From: Candidatus Omnitrophota bacterium
Lineage (GTDB): Bacteria > Omnitrophota > Omnitrophia > Omnitrophales > Omnitrophaceae
NCBI GenBank assembly: GCA_029561555.1
Contig: JAKQXH010000059.1
Span: forward strand, 1-48,064
Length of the DNA stretch: 48,064 bases
Direction of reading: 5' to 3'
Made by a program: the position numbers and the translations under genes. The number at the start of each line of letters is the position of its first letter. The first letter of the stretch is position 1. Under the pieces are notes generated by a model, which saw only the letters and a list, made by a program, of their open reading frames with translations, was not told the DNA's origin and ran no database searches. This document shows, one piece after another, positions 19,137 through 28,380 of the stretch.

Positions 19137-20018
19137 TCATTCTTTTTTTAACCGGGGCTGAACCAGCTGGGTCAATTCGATATAGTCCTTGAGATGCAGT
19201 TCTTCGGCCCTTTTATTCGCCGGAATCTTCAGTTCGGAAAAAATCTCCTGCCAGCCGTTCCGTTCCAGACTGAACGGACCGCCGGATAAAGCGTTCAAAA
19301 TGGTTTTCCGTCTCATCGCAAACGCGGCCTGTATGATCCGGAACATCAGCGCCTCGTCGAGCCCCTCGATCCGCTTCCCGTGAAAAACAATCCGCACCAC
19401 CGCCGAATCCACGCGGGGCACGGGCGTGAAACAGCCCCGGCCGACCTCGAATTCAAAACTCACGTCGGCGTAATAGCGAAGCGCGAGCGTCAGCCGGCCG
19501 TAATCCTTCCCCCCGGGCTGAGCGGTCATCCGGTCCGCGACTTCCTTCTGGACCATGACCAGGGCCGAGTCGATCGCCTCCCTCGCGTCGATCAGCCTGA
19601 AAACAATCGGCGTCGTGATGAAATAAGGGAGGTTCCCGACCACTTTCCACCGCTGCCCGGCCTTCAGGGCGCCGCTTTTCCGGAGCCATTCCCCGAAATC
19701 GACTTTCAGGATGTCCCGGTTGAGAACCGTGAGATTTTCGAAAGACCCGAGCTCTTCCGAGAGGATTTCCGAAAAAATCTTTTCTTTCTCGACCGCAAAA
19801 ATCCTGGCGCCCGATCCGGCCAGAAGGTCCGTGATCGCCCCCAGCCCGGCCCCGATCTCCAAAACCCAATCGGTCCTCTGAGGGTTCAGCGCCGCCGCGA
19901 TTTTCTTTTGGATATTTTCATCCACCAGAAAATTCTGGCCTTTGACTTTATTGAGGCGGATATCGTATTTGCGAAGCATTTGGATTTGATGCATGTCTTT
20001 TCCCTTTTTTAGAGTCAT
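19137..20018 (-). CDS. rsmA: 16S rRNA (adenine(1518)-N(6)/adenine(1519)-N(6))-dimethyltransferase
   Basis: LNKVKGQNFLVDENIQKKI; VLEIGAGLGAIT; VVGNLPYFITTPI; start choice uncertain (20018 or 19994; ORF-track 20099 would overlap archease). Confidence 0.92.
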   Translation of the reverse strand: MTLKKGKDMHQIQMLRKYDIRLNKVKGQNFLVDENIQKKIAAALNPQRTDWVLEIGAGLGAITDLLAGSGARIFAVEKEKIFSEILSEELGSFENLTVLNRDILKVDFGEWLRKSGALKAGQRWKVVGNLPYFITTPIVFRLIDAREAIDSALVMVQKEVADRMTAQPGGKDYGRLTLALRYYADVSFEFEVGRGCFTPVPRVDSAVVRIVFHGKRIEGLDEALMFRIIQAAFAMRRKTILNALSGGPFSLERNGWQEIFSELKIPANKRAEELHLKDYIELTQLVQPRLKKE

Positions 20019-20075
20019 CGCCGGTTCCGCGGCCATTTCCCCAAGAACCGTTTCCGGTGGTATATTATATCCGCT

Positions 20076-20489
20076 ATGGAATACAAAATCACGGACCATA
20101 CCGCGGATATCGGGATCGAAGTCCGGGGCGATTCCCTGCCGGACCTCTTCCGCAACGCGGCGCTGGCTCTTTTTGATCTGATGGTTTTCACCGATCGGAT
20201 CGAAACGGTGATCGAAAAAAACGTCACCGCGGCGGCGGAGGACCCGGAAGCCCTTCTGGTCGCCTGGCTTTCCGAATTGCTTTACCTTTTCGACACCCAG
20301 GCGCTCCTGGTGCGCGAAGCGGAAATCATGACGCTCGATTCAAATCGCATTGAAGCCCGGGTCCGGGGAGAGACCTTTGACCGGGCCAAACATCGCACCA
20401 AAAGAGAAATCAAGGCCGTCACGTATCATCATTTGAAAATAGAGAAAAACAATTCGCACTTTACCGCCCGGATCATTTTTGATCTGTGA
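20076..20489 (+). CDS. archease
   Basis: MEYKITDHTADIGIEVRGDSLPDLFRNAALALFDLM...KREIKAVTYHHLKIE. Confidence 0.93.
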   Translation: MEYKITDHTADIGIEVRGDSLPDLFRNAALALFDLMVFTDRIETVIEKNVTAAAEDPEALLVAWLSELLYLFDTQALLVREAEIMTLDSNRIEARVRGETFDRAKHRTKREIKAVTYHHLKIEKNNSHFTARIIFDL

Positions 20490-20516
20490 CGCGCGGAACC
20501 CCGTCCCGGAGGAAGA

Positions 20517-21959
20517 GTGATGATCCCGCTCGAAAAAATCGGCGACTGTAAATGGCGCATCCCCAAAAGCGGGAAGATGCGCGTGGACGGGCTCATCTAC
20601 GCAAGCGAGAAACTGCTGCGGGATCTTGCGCAGGACCCCGCGCTCGAGCAGGTCGCAAACGTCGCCCAATTGCCCGGGATCGTGAAACATTCCATCGCGA
20701 TGCCGGACATCCACTGGGGGTACGGATTCCCCATCGGAGGCGTCGCCGCGTTTCGACCGGAAGACGGCGTCGTCTCGCCCGGCGGCGTCGGATACGACAT
20801 CAATTGCGGAGTCCGCCTGCTCCGCTCGGACATCGCGCTGGATCAGGCAAGGCAAAAGGCGAAAGACCTGGTCGTCGCGTTATTCCGGAACATCCCCACG
20901 GGGGTCGGCTCGCACCGGAAAGACCTCAAGCTGGCGGTCCCGGAGATGAAGAAAATGGCGCGCGAAGGCGCCCTCTGGGCCGTCTCCCGGGGATTCGGGT
21001 CCCGGCAGGAAATCGAACACATCGAAGAGGGCGGCGTGATTTCCGGCGCGGACCCCGATCAGGTCAGCGAGAAAGCCTATGAACGGGGACGCAGTCAATT
21101 GGGAACGCTCGGATCGGGAAATCATTTCGTGGAAGTCGGTTTTGCGGAGGAAATTTTCGACGAAGAAGCCGCCGCCGGGCTCGGCATCAGAAAAGATTTC
21201 GTCACCGTGATTGTCCACACCGGGTCGCGGGGTTTCGGATACCAGATCTGCGACGACTACCTGCGCGTCATGGACGCCGCCGTCCGGAAATACGGCATCG
21301 AACTTCCGGACCGCCAGCTGGCCTGCGCGCCGCTGGATTCCCCGGAAGGGAAAAAATATCTTTCGGCGATGGCCTGCGGGGCGAATTTCGCGTTCAATAA
21401 CCGCCAGCTCATCACCCACTGGGTCCGGGAAAGTTTCGAAAATGTTTTCCGGACCGGGCCGTCGCAGCACGGCCTGAGAACCGTTTACGACGTCTGCCAT
21501 AATATCGCCAAAATCGAAAAACATCCTTTGGACGGCAAAGAAGTCCCGCTTTGCGTTCACCGGAAAGGCGCCACGCGCGCGTTTCCTCCCGGGCATCCGG
21601 CGGTCCCGGAAAGCTATCGCTCGCTCGGCCAGCCGATTCTCGTCCCGGGCGACATGGGGCGCTGCTCCTATGTCCTCGTCGGGACCCAAAACGCCTATCA
21701 GGAAACTTTCGGGACCGCCTGTCACGGGGCGGGCCGCGTCATGAGCCGTCATCAGGCGAAAAAAGCGGCGCGCGGGCGTTCCATCGTCAGGGAGCTCGAA
21801 GCGGAGGGGATTCACATCATGGCGGACGGGTATGACACCATCGCGGAAGAAATGCCGGACGCCTATAAAAACGTCAGTGACGTCGTCGAAGTCGTGCACC
21901 GGGCGGGAATCGGACGCAAAGTCGCGCGGCTGAAGCCCCTTTGCGTGATCAAAGGCTGA
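20517..21959 (+). CDS. rtcB: RNA-splicing ligase RtcB
   Basis: SIAMPDIHWGYGFPIGGVAAF; GGVGYDINCGVRLL; GTLGSGNHFVEV; VIVHTGSRGFGYQI; HGAGRVMSRHQAKK. Confidence 0.96.
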   Translation: MMIPLEKIGDCKWRIPKSGKMRVDGLIYASEKLLRDLAQDPALEQVANVAQLPGIVKHSIAMPDIHWGYGFPIGGVAAFRPEDGVVSPGGVGYDINCGVRLLRSDIALDQARQKAKDLVVALFRNIPTGVGSHRKDLKLAVPEMKKMAREGALWAVSRGFGSRQEIEHIEEGGVISGADPDQVSEKAYERGRSQLGTLGSGNHFVEVGFAEEIFDEEAAAGLGIRKDFVTVIVHTGSRGFGYQICDDYLRVMDAAVRKYGIELPDRQLACAPLDSPEGKKYLSAMACGANFAFNNRQLITHWVRESFENVFRTGPSQHGLRTVYDVCHNIAKIEKHPLDGKEVPLCVHRKGATRAFPPGHPAVPESYRSLGQPILVPGDMGRCSYVLVGTQNAYQETFGTACHGAGRVMSRHQAKKAARGRSIVRELEAEGIHIMADGYDTIAEEMPDAYKNVSDVVEVVHRAGIGRKVARLKPLCVIKG

Positions 21960-21977
21960 TTCTTTTCGCGGCGGGAA

Positions 21978-22652
21978 TCAAGCGTTCCCTTTTTTCTCCT
22001 CGATGTGATGCTTGATCGTTTTGCCTTTCACCATGTACACCACATCTTCCCCGATATTGGTCGCGTGATCGGCGATCCGTTCGATGTGCCGGCCGACCAG
22101 AATCAGATCCACCGCGCGGGTGATTGTCTTGGCGTCCTGAATCATGTAAGTCAGAAGCTCCCGGAACACCTGATCGTTCAGGTTGTCGATCTCATCGTCC
22201 CGTTGGCAGACGTTGCGGGCCAGCTCGGCGTCCGCGTTCACGAAAGCGTCCAGGCTGTCCTTCACCATTTTCTGGGCAAGCTGCGCCATCCGGGGGATGT
22301 CGATCAGGGGCTTCAGCGGCGGCTCTTTCAGAAGTTCCACCGTCCGCTCCGCGATATTCACCGCCAAATCCCCCATGCGTTCGAGGTCATTGTTGATTTT
22401 CATGGCAGAGGCGATAAACCGGAGATCGGTCGCGATCGGCTGTCTCAGGGCGAAAAGCCGCAGGCACAATTCGTCGACTTCGATTTCAAGAAGATTGATC
22501 GCTTCATCGGAGCGGATCACCTCCTCGGCCGTCTCATGCTTGCGTTCCACCAGCGCCTTCACGGCGTTCGCGATCGCCTCCTCGACCAAAGACGCCATTT
22601 GCAGAAGTTTTTCCTTCAGCAGTCTCAATTCTTCGTCAAAATGCCTTTCCAT
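21978..22652 (-). CDS. phoU: phosphate signalling complex protein PhoU
   Basis: MERHFDEELRLLKEKLLQMASLVEEAIANAVKALVERK; LFALRQPIATDLRFIASAMKINNDLERMGDLAVNIAE. Confidence 0.96.
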   Translation of the reverse strand: MERHFDEELRLLKEKLLQMASLVEEAIANAVKALVERKHETAEEVIRSDEAINLLEIEVDELCLRLFALRQPIATDLRFIASAMKINNDLERMGDLAVNIAERTVELLKEPPLKPLIDIPRMAQLAQKMVKDSLDAFVNADAELARNVCQRDDEIDNLNDQVFRELLTYMIQDAKTITRAVDLILVGRHIERIADHATNIGEDVVYMVKGKTIKHHIEEKKGNA

Positions 22653-22796
22653 CGGAAATCCTCTCTTTCTAAATAAACACCAGACTTACCGCATTGAAAA
22701 AAAATCGTTTAAAGCCCGTTACGACCGCGACAGTTCATCCCTCCGAAAATCAATGTGAGCCGCCGCTTTCGATAGAAAAACTTTCCGGGGGCCCAG

Positions 22797-23558
22797 TTAT
22801 CCGTAACGGCCCGTAATATATTCCTCGGTTTTCTTGTCCCGGGGGCTTGTAAAGACGCTTCCGGTGTCCCCGTATTCGATCAGCCGGCCCAGCAGCATAA
22901 AGCCCGTCCGGTCGGAGACGCGCGCGGCCTGCTGCATATTATGGGTCACGATCACGATCGTGTAATCTTTTTTGAGTTCGTACATCAACTCTTCGATATT
23001 CGCCGTCGCCACGGGATCCAGAGCCGAACAGGGCTCGTCCATCAGCACCACTTCCGGCGTTACGGCGATCAGCCGGGCGATGCAAAGCCGCTGCTGCTGC
23101 TCCAGGGAAAGATTCAGCGCGAAGCGGTCCAGGCGGTCCTTGAAATCCTCCCAAAGATGAACGCGCGATAAAGCGGTCTCGACAATCCGGTCCAGCTCTC
23201 CCCGCTGACGGATGCCGTGAATCCGGGAGCCGTACGCGATATTGTCGTAAATGGAAAGCGGAAAAGGGTTCGGCCTCTGAAACACCATCCCGACTTTCTT
23301 CCGGAGACGGATCAGGTCCGTTTTCTCCCGGTAAATATCCTCACCGTCAATGATCACGCTCCCCGTGATCCGGACCCCGTCGATCAAATCGTTCATCCGG
23401 TTCAAGGTCCTCAGCAAAGTCGATTTCCCGCATCCGGAGGGGCCGATCAGAGCGGTAATTTTCCGCCGGTCGATGTTCACGTTCACATCAATCAGCGCCT
23501 GAAAATCTCCGTAATACAAATTAAGATCTTTGACTTCGATCATGCTCATCTTATTCAA
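22797..23558 (-). CDS. pstB: phosphate ABC transporter ATP-binding protein PstB (copy 1; altered signature motif LSLEQ)
   Basis: Walker [11 protein letters not shown]-loop [11 protein letters not shown], signature [14 protein letters not shown] (non-consensus), Walker [14 protein letters not shown]-loop VTHNMQQ. Confidence 0.95.
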   Translation of the reverse strand: MNKMSMIEVKDLNLYYGDFQALIDVNVNIDRRKITALIGPSGCGKSTLLRTLNRMNDLIDGVRITGSVIIDGEDIYREKTDLIRLRKKVGMVFQRPNPFPLSIYDNIAYGSRIHGIRQRGELDRIVETALSRVHLWEDFKDRLDRFALNLSLEQQQRLCIARLIAVTPEVVLMDEPCSALDPVATANIEELMYELKKDYTIVIVTHNMQQAARVSDRTGFMLLGRLIEYGDTGSVFTSPRDKKTEEYITGRYG

Positions 23559-23599
23559 TCCCTGTTTTCGCCCGGGTCCTCATACGACCCGGCCGGTGA

Positions 23600-24364
23600 T
23601 TAGCCAAACCGGCCCGTGATGTAATCTTCCGTCCGTTTGTCGTTCGGCGCGGTAAATATTTTTTTGGCGTCGTCCGCCTCAACCAATTCCCCCATCAGAA
23701 AAAACGCCACCCGCTCTCCGACCCGTGCCGCCTGCTTGACGTTATTGGTCACCAGAATCTGCGTGTAGCGCGCCTTGAGCTCAAACATCGCCTCTTCCAC
23801 CTTTGCCGTGGAAATCGGGTCCAGTCCCGAGCAGGGCTCGTCGTACAAAATCACCTCCGGATCGACCGCCAGGGTCCGCGCGATACAAAGCCGCTGCTGC
23901 TGGCCTCCCGATAATTTCATCGCGGAACCGGTGAGCCGGTCTTTGACCTCGTCCCAGAGAAAAGCGGACCGGAGACTTTTTTCCGCGATCCGTTCCAATT
24001 CCTTCCGGTTCTTGATCCCGTGACGCCGCGGACCGTAGGCGATGTTGTCAAAAATGGACATCGGCAGAGGCAGCGGAAGCGCGAAAACCATGGCGACCCG
24101 TTTCCGGATGTCCTCCGCGTCCATCTCGCGATTGATGTCCTTCCCGTCAATGCGGATCGAACCGCTCATCCGGCAATTCGGGTTCAAATCGTTGAGACGG
24201 TTCAGCGCTTTCAAAAAAGACGTCTTCCCGCTGTTCGCCGGTCCGATAATCCCGAGAATTTCATGGTTTCGGACGGAAAGGGTCACATTTTTCAGGACAT
24301 GAAGCGGGCCGTAATAAATATTCAAATCTTCGGCGACAATTTTCTCGGTCCCGGGATTTACCAT
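23600..24364 (-). CDS. pstB: phosphate ABC transporter ATP-binding protein PstB (copy 2; altered Q-loop and H-loop)
   Basis: Walker A GPANSGKT, Q-loop VAMVFALPLPLP (no Gln), signature [14 protein letters not shown], Walker B VILYDEPCSGLD, H-loop VTNNVKQ (no His); ATG overlaps the pstA stop. Confidence 0.93.
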   Translation of the reverse strand: MVNPGTEKIVAEDLNIYYGPLHVLKNVTLSVRNHEILGIIGPANSGKTSFLKALNRLNDLNPNCRMSGSIRIDGKDINREMDAEDIRKRVAMVFALPLPLPMSIFDNIAYGPRRHGIKNRKELERIAEKSLRSAFLWDEVKDRLTGSAMKLSGGQQQRLCIARTLAVDPEVILYDEPCSGLDPISTAKVEEAMFELKARYTQILVTNNVKQAARVGERVAFFLMGELVEADDAKKIFTAPNDKRTEDYITGRFG

Positions 24365-25209
24365 TGTTTTTTCCCCCGGATATGCGCCCGGACCACAATC
24401 GCCAGAAAATTCAGGATAAAAACCAGCGCCACCAAAACCAGGGCGGTGCCGTATTGAATTTTCGGATTCACGTTCGGGACCTGCGTCGACAGCACATATA
24501 AATGATACGGAAGAGCCATGCACTGATCGAACACCGATTTCGGGAGACGGGGCAGGTAAAATGCCGCGACCGTAAAAAGAATGGGGGCTGTCTCGCCCGC
24601 CGCCCGGCTGACGCCCAAAATCGTGCCCGTCAGGATTCCGGGAAGCGCGTTCGGAAGCACGATGCACCGGATCGTCTGCCATTTGCTGACTCCCAGCGCG
24701 AGGCTGGCTTCCCGGAAAGATTGCGGAACGCTTGAAAGCGCTTCCTTGGAGGCCGTAATGATCACCGGCAGCACCATGATGGAAAGCGTCAGAGATCCCG
24801 CCAGGATGGAAGATCCGAATTTCAGGAAAATCACGAAGAGCCCGAGTCCGAAAAGGCCGTAGACCACGGAAGGGACTCCCGCAAGATTCACGATCGCGAC
24901 CTCGATCATGCGCGTCATCCAATTCTGCCGGGCGTATTCCACCAGATAAACGGCCGCCAGGACCCCCAGCGGAAGCGCCACGACAATCGTCCCCAGAACA
25001 AGATACATCGTCCCCGCGATGGCCGGGAATATTCCGCCGGCGCGCATGCCCATTCTCGGCATGGCGGTCAAAAACTCCCAGTTGATCGCCGGGAGGCCTT
25101 TTTCGATCAGGATGGAAAAAATAACAATTACCGGGACAATCACCACGACAGAGGCCAGTCCCAGCACCGAAAATGCGATGCGTTGTTTCCATTTCGGCGA
25201 AAGCTTCAC
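24358..25209 (-). CDS. pstA: phosphate ABC transporter permease PstA
   Basis: Permease TM pattern; EYARQNWMTRMIEVAIVNLAGVPSVVYGLFGLGLFV; EALSSVPQSFREASLALGVSKWQTI. Confidence 0.95.
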   Translation of the reverse strand: MKLSPKWKQRIAFSVLGLASVVVIVPVIVIFSILIEKGLPAINWEFLTAMPRMGMRAGGIFPAIAGTMYLVLGTIVVALPLGVLAAVYLVEYARQNWMTRMIEVAIVNLAGVPSVVYGLFGLGLFVIFLKFGSSILAGSLTLSIMVLPVIITASKEALSSVPQSFREASLALGVSKWQTIRCIVLPNALPGILTGTILGVSRAAGETAPILFTVAAFYLPRLPKSVFDQCMALPYHLYVLSTQVPNVNPKIQYGTALVLVALVFILNFLAIVVRAHIRGKKQW

Positions 25210-25212
25210 GGA

Positions 25213-26079
25213 TTATTTCCTTTCCCGGTGCAAAGCCGCATCGGCAATCAGATTGATCGCAAACGTAATTAAAAACAAAACCATCCCCACGGCAAACAGC
25301 GCAAAGTAATGATCGCTTCCCCTTACGGTCTCACCCATCTCGGCCGCAATCGTCGCCGTCATGGTCCGGACCGGCTCCAGAATGGTCCTGGGGATCACCG
25401 CGGCGTTCCCCGTGATCATCATCACCGCCATGGTCTCGCCGATCACGCGCCCGATCCCGAGCATCACGCTCGCCACAATCCCGGAAGACGCCGCCGGGAT
25501 AATGACCCGGTAAATCGTCTGCCAATGCGTCGCCCCCAACGCGAAGGACCCTTCCCGGTAACTCCGGGGGACCGCGCTGATCGCGTCTTCCATAATACTC
25601 ACAATCGTGGGGATGGCCATAAACGCGAGGGCAATCGCTCCGGAAAGGGCGGTAAGGCCGGTCGGGAGGGAAAACATTTTTTTAACGAACGGGGCCATCA
25701 TCGTCATCCCGATAAACCCGATGACGATGCTCGGGATCGCGGCCAACAATTCGACGCCGGCCTTCAGGAATTCCCGCATCCAGCGGGGCGCGATCTCCCC
25801 GATAAAAATCGCGCAGGCGATCCCCAGCGGGACGGAAATCGCCGTCGCCCCGAATGTCACCATTAAAGATCCCAAAAAGAGGGGAACGATTCCGAATTGC
25901 GGCGGTTCCGCGAGGGGATCCCAGAAAATACCGAAGAGAAAATCGGACAACCGGACGGTTTTAAAAAGGGCGACCCCGTCCTTCGCGAGAAAGAAAAAAA
26001 TCAGGATCACGAAGAGGATCGAGGCAAGCCCGTTGAGAAGGATGAACTTCTCGATCAGCGATTCCCGGAATTTTCTCAT
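25213..26079 (-). CDS. pstC: phosphate ABC transporter permease PstC
   Basis: FLKAGVELLAAIPSIVIGFIGM; DAISAVPRSYREGSFALGATHWQTIYRVIIPAASSGIVASVMLGIGRVIGETMAVMM. Confidence 0.95.
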   Translation of the reverse strand: MRKFRESLIEKFILLNGLASILFVILIFFFLAKDGVALFKTVRLSDFLFGIFWDPLAEPPQFGIVPLFLGSLMVTFGATAISVPLGIACAIFIGEIAPRWMREFLKAGVELLAAIPSIVIGFIGMTMMAPFVKKMFSLPTGLTALSGAIALAFMAIPTIVSIMEDAISAVPRSYREGSFALGATHWQTIYRVIIPAASSGIVASVMLGIGRVIGETMAVMMITGNAAVIPRTILEPVRTMTATIAAEMGETVRGSDHYFALFAVGMVLFLITFAINLIADAALHRERK

Positions 26080-26963
26080 GCCTTTTTACGCAAAGGAACG
26101 AAATCCATGGTCTCGACGATTTTCTGCCCTTCGTCGCTTAAGACAAAATCGATAAAGGTTTTTTCGATTCCGTGCGGTTCGGTCGCCGTGTAAAACAGAA
26201 GGTACCGCGAAAGAGGATAAGCGCCGTCCAATGCCGTACCCATGGTGGGATAGATGAACGGTCCCTCCGGAGACTTGGACACCCCCAGCGGTTTGACGCG
26301 GGGCGAAACATATCCCAATCCGACATATCCGATCGTACCCTCGCTTTGCGCGACTTCCTCGATGATCGCCTGGGAAGACGGAAGCATCAGAACCGGCGGC
26401 GCGAATTGTTCCGGGCCTTTTTCATTCCCTTTCCGGACGACATGCTCCAGGAAGAAAACGTGCGTCCCGGAATTCCGTTCCCGCGAGAGCGCCAGGATTT
26501 TCTGATCTTTCCCGCCCAATTCCTTCCAATTCGTGTATTCACCGGTGTAAATCCGGGACATCTGCTCAACGGTCAATTCCTTGACCGGATTGGAAGGATT
26601 CACAACCACGGCCACCGCGTCAATCGCCACTTTGTATTCCCTGACGTCCCTGCCGTTCTGTTTGGCAATGTCCAATTCCTGGGGTTTCATTTCGCGGGAG
26701 GCTTCCGCCACATCGCAGGTGCCGTTGATCAACGACGCGATACCGGTCCCGGACCCGCCTCCCGTGACGGCAATGCTCGCCTCGGGATGCTTCATCATGA
26801 ATTCTTCGGCCCAGGCCTGGCCCAAATTCACCATAGTATCGGAGCCTTTGATTTGAAGAGAACCGGAATCTTGATTCGGATAAGCGGCAGGACAAAACGT
26901 CAGTAAAAGACCTACGCTAACGGTTACGGTCAAAATCGAGACAATTCGGCTGAATCGTGTCAT
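26076..26963 (-). CDS. pstS: phosphate ABC transporter substrate-binding protein PstS
   Basis: Signal peptide; IKGSDTMVNLGQAWAEEF; TGGGSGTGIASLINGTCDVAEASREM; SRERNSGTHVFFLEHV. Confidence 0.93.
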   Translation of the reverse strand: MTRFSRIVSILTVTVSVGLLLTFCPAAYPNQDSGSLQIKGSDTMVNLGQAWAEEFMMKHPEASIAVTGGGSGTGIASLINGTCDVAEASREMKPQELDIAKQNGRDVREYKVAIDAVAVVVNPSNPVKELTVEQMSRIYTGEYTNWKELGGKDQKILALSRERNSGTHVFFLEHVVRKGNEKGPEQFAPPVLMLPSSQAIIEEVAQSEGTIGYVGLGYVSPRVKPLGVSKSPEGPFIYPTMGTALDGAYPLSRYLLFYTATEPHGIEKTFIDFVLSDEGQKIVETMDFVPLRKKA

Positions 26964-27005
26964 TTTCCCCCTCCCTTTCTATCGGGTATAACACTAACCG
27001 ATCCT

Positions 27006-27044
27006 TGTAAAGGATGCGTCAACCGCATGTAAAATCTATGTAAA
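27006..27044 (-). promoter_or_regulatory. Pho-box-like array: four hexamers at exact 11-bp spacing upstream of pstS
   Basis: On the minus strand TTTACA-N5-TTTACA-N5-TTGACG-N5-TTTACA (plus-strand starts at 27039, 27028, 27017, 27006), just upstream of pstS. Confidence 0.8.
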
Positions 27045-27082
27045 GTCGGAATTCCTATTTTGGGAAAGGCCTCCGCAAAAAT

Positions 27083-27886
27083 CTATTTCCGCGCGATTCC
27101 TTTGAAAAAGGTATAGCAGAATGTCCCTCCGGGAGAAGCCGTTTTATATAAATCCCGTATCCCCTTCTGCCAGGCTTTCGCATCAATTCTTCCGGAAGCG
27201 ACGGCCCGGGCCCGGACCCCCTGCACCATGGCGATGATAGTCTGTTTGATGAACCCCGTTACCCATCCGGGCGTGGTCCGGTCCACATAAACCATGCGAG
27301 GGGCAACCCGAACCTTTTTCAGTTTCGTCCCTCTCAGCAGAGGAAACAGCCTTCTCCCGATCAGGCTGTCGCATCCGAGTTCCGATTGGATATCCACAAG
27401 ACATTTCCAAACCCGGCGGGCGGCTTCCGTCTCCGGATGAAAAAAACAGGAACCGTGGTCTCCTTCAATCACCGTTATCGAACCCCCTTTTTTCAGAACC
27501 CGGATGAGAGCCCGGAGGCCCCGCTCCGGATCCCGGAGATGCTCCAGCACAAAGCAGACAAAAATATGATCAAAACTTTCGTCCGCGAAAGGGAGGGCGG
27601 AAATATCCGCCTGTTCAAACTCGACATTCGTAATCCGGTTTTCCCGAATCAGTTTTTCCGCGCATTGAATGGATTTTCGGGAAATATCCGCGGAAACGAA
27701 ACGCGCGCCGGGACTGTTTCGGGCGAGGATCACCGTTTGGGCGCCGGTACCGCAGCCCATTTCCAAAACCCGGCTGCCCCCCGGATACCGGGTCCCCTCA
27801 TGCAGAAGTTCCGATAAAGTCCCTGCCTGGTCTTGCAACCGGATTAATTGTTTCCTGGAATACCCGTGGACATAGCTGTGTTTCAT
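27083..27886 (-). CDS. class I SAM-dependent methyltransferase
   Basis: RVLEMGCGTGAQTVILA...FVSADIS; LPFADESFDHIFVCFVLEHLRDPERGL. Confidence 0.85.
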   Translation of the reverse strand: MKHSYVHGYSRKQLIRLQDQAGTLSELLHEGTRYPGGSRVLEMGCGTGAQTVILARNSPGARFVSADISRKSIQCAEKLIRENRITNVEFEQADISALPFADESFDHIFVCFVLEHLRDPERGLRALIRVLKKGGSITVIEGDHGSCFFHPETEAARRVWKCLVDIQSELGCDSLIGRRLFPLLRGTKLKKVRVAPRMVYVDRTTPGWVTGFIKQTIIAMVQGVRARAVASGRIDAKAWQKGIRDLYKTASPGGTFCYTFFKGIARK

Positions 27887-27934
27887 ATCAATAAAGGGAT
27901 GGGTCAGAATCGGGTTAGGGATAAGCGGGCCTTG

Positions 27935-28276
27935 TTACTCTCCCTGCTCCTGCGACTCATTCGACAAAAAAGTCGAAAATCGGTCAACCAGAAAAACCCC
28001 CGCAAAAAAAGAGGCCGCAACTCCCGCGATAATCATCGCGATCACAATAAAGGCGTATGTAAAATTAAATCCGCGAATCGGCTCGAATTCTTTATGGGAC
28101 CCTTCGGGCTTGTCCTCGAATAAAAGTTTGTACGCGGAAGGGATTTTGACGTCTTTGCCGTCGGAGACTTCCGATTCCCCCTCGTTAGGAGCCCGGACCG
28201 TCCCCGCGACAATCACCCTGGGCTCTTCCATTTTCGGCTTCTGAGGCTTTCCCGGTTTTTTCTCTTCAGGACTCAT
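27935..28276 (-). CDS. hypothetical protein with one C-terminal TM segment
   Basis: MSPEEKKPGKPQKPKMEEPRVIVAGTV...FNFTYAFIVIAMIIAGVAASFFAGVFLV; start re-chosen from ORF track. Confidence 0.6.
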   Translation of the reverse strand: MSPEEKKPGKPQKPKMEEPRVIVAGTVRAPNEGESEVSDGKDVKIPSAYKLLFEDKPEGSHKEFEPIRGFNFTYAFIVIAMIIAGVAASFFAGVFLVDRFSTFLSNESQEQGE

Positions 28277-28380
28277 TTGACGCCCTCCTTTTTGACTTAC
28301 AAGAGACCATTCTCCCGAAAAAAACTCCGTTTTCAATCAAAAATTCGTTCGGGCGCCCGGAAATCTTGATCCCCGCGGAT

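Noticed and set aside
17810-19192. 460-aa plus-strand ORF
   Set aside because: Antisense to the DUF1846 gene; shadow ORF.
23600-25192. 530-aa minus-strand ORF starting METTHRIFGAG
   Set aside because: N-terminal half is an out-of-frame reading of pstA that happens to join pstB2; the real pstB2 start is at about 24364.
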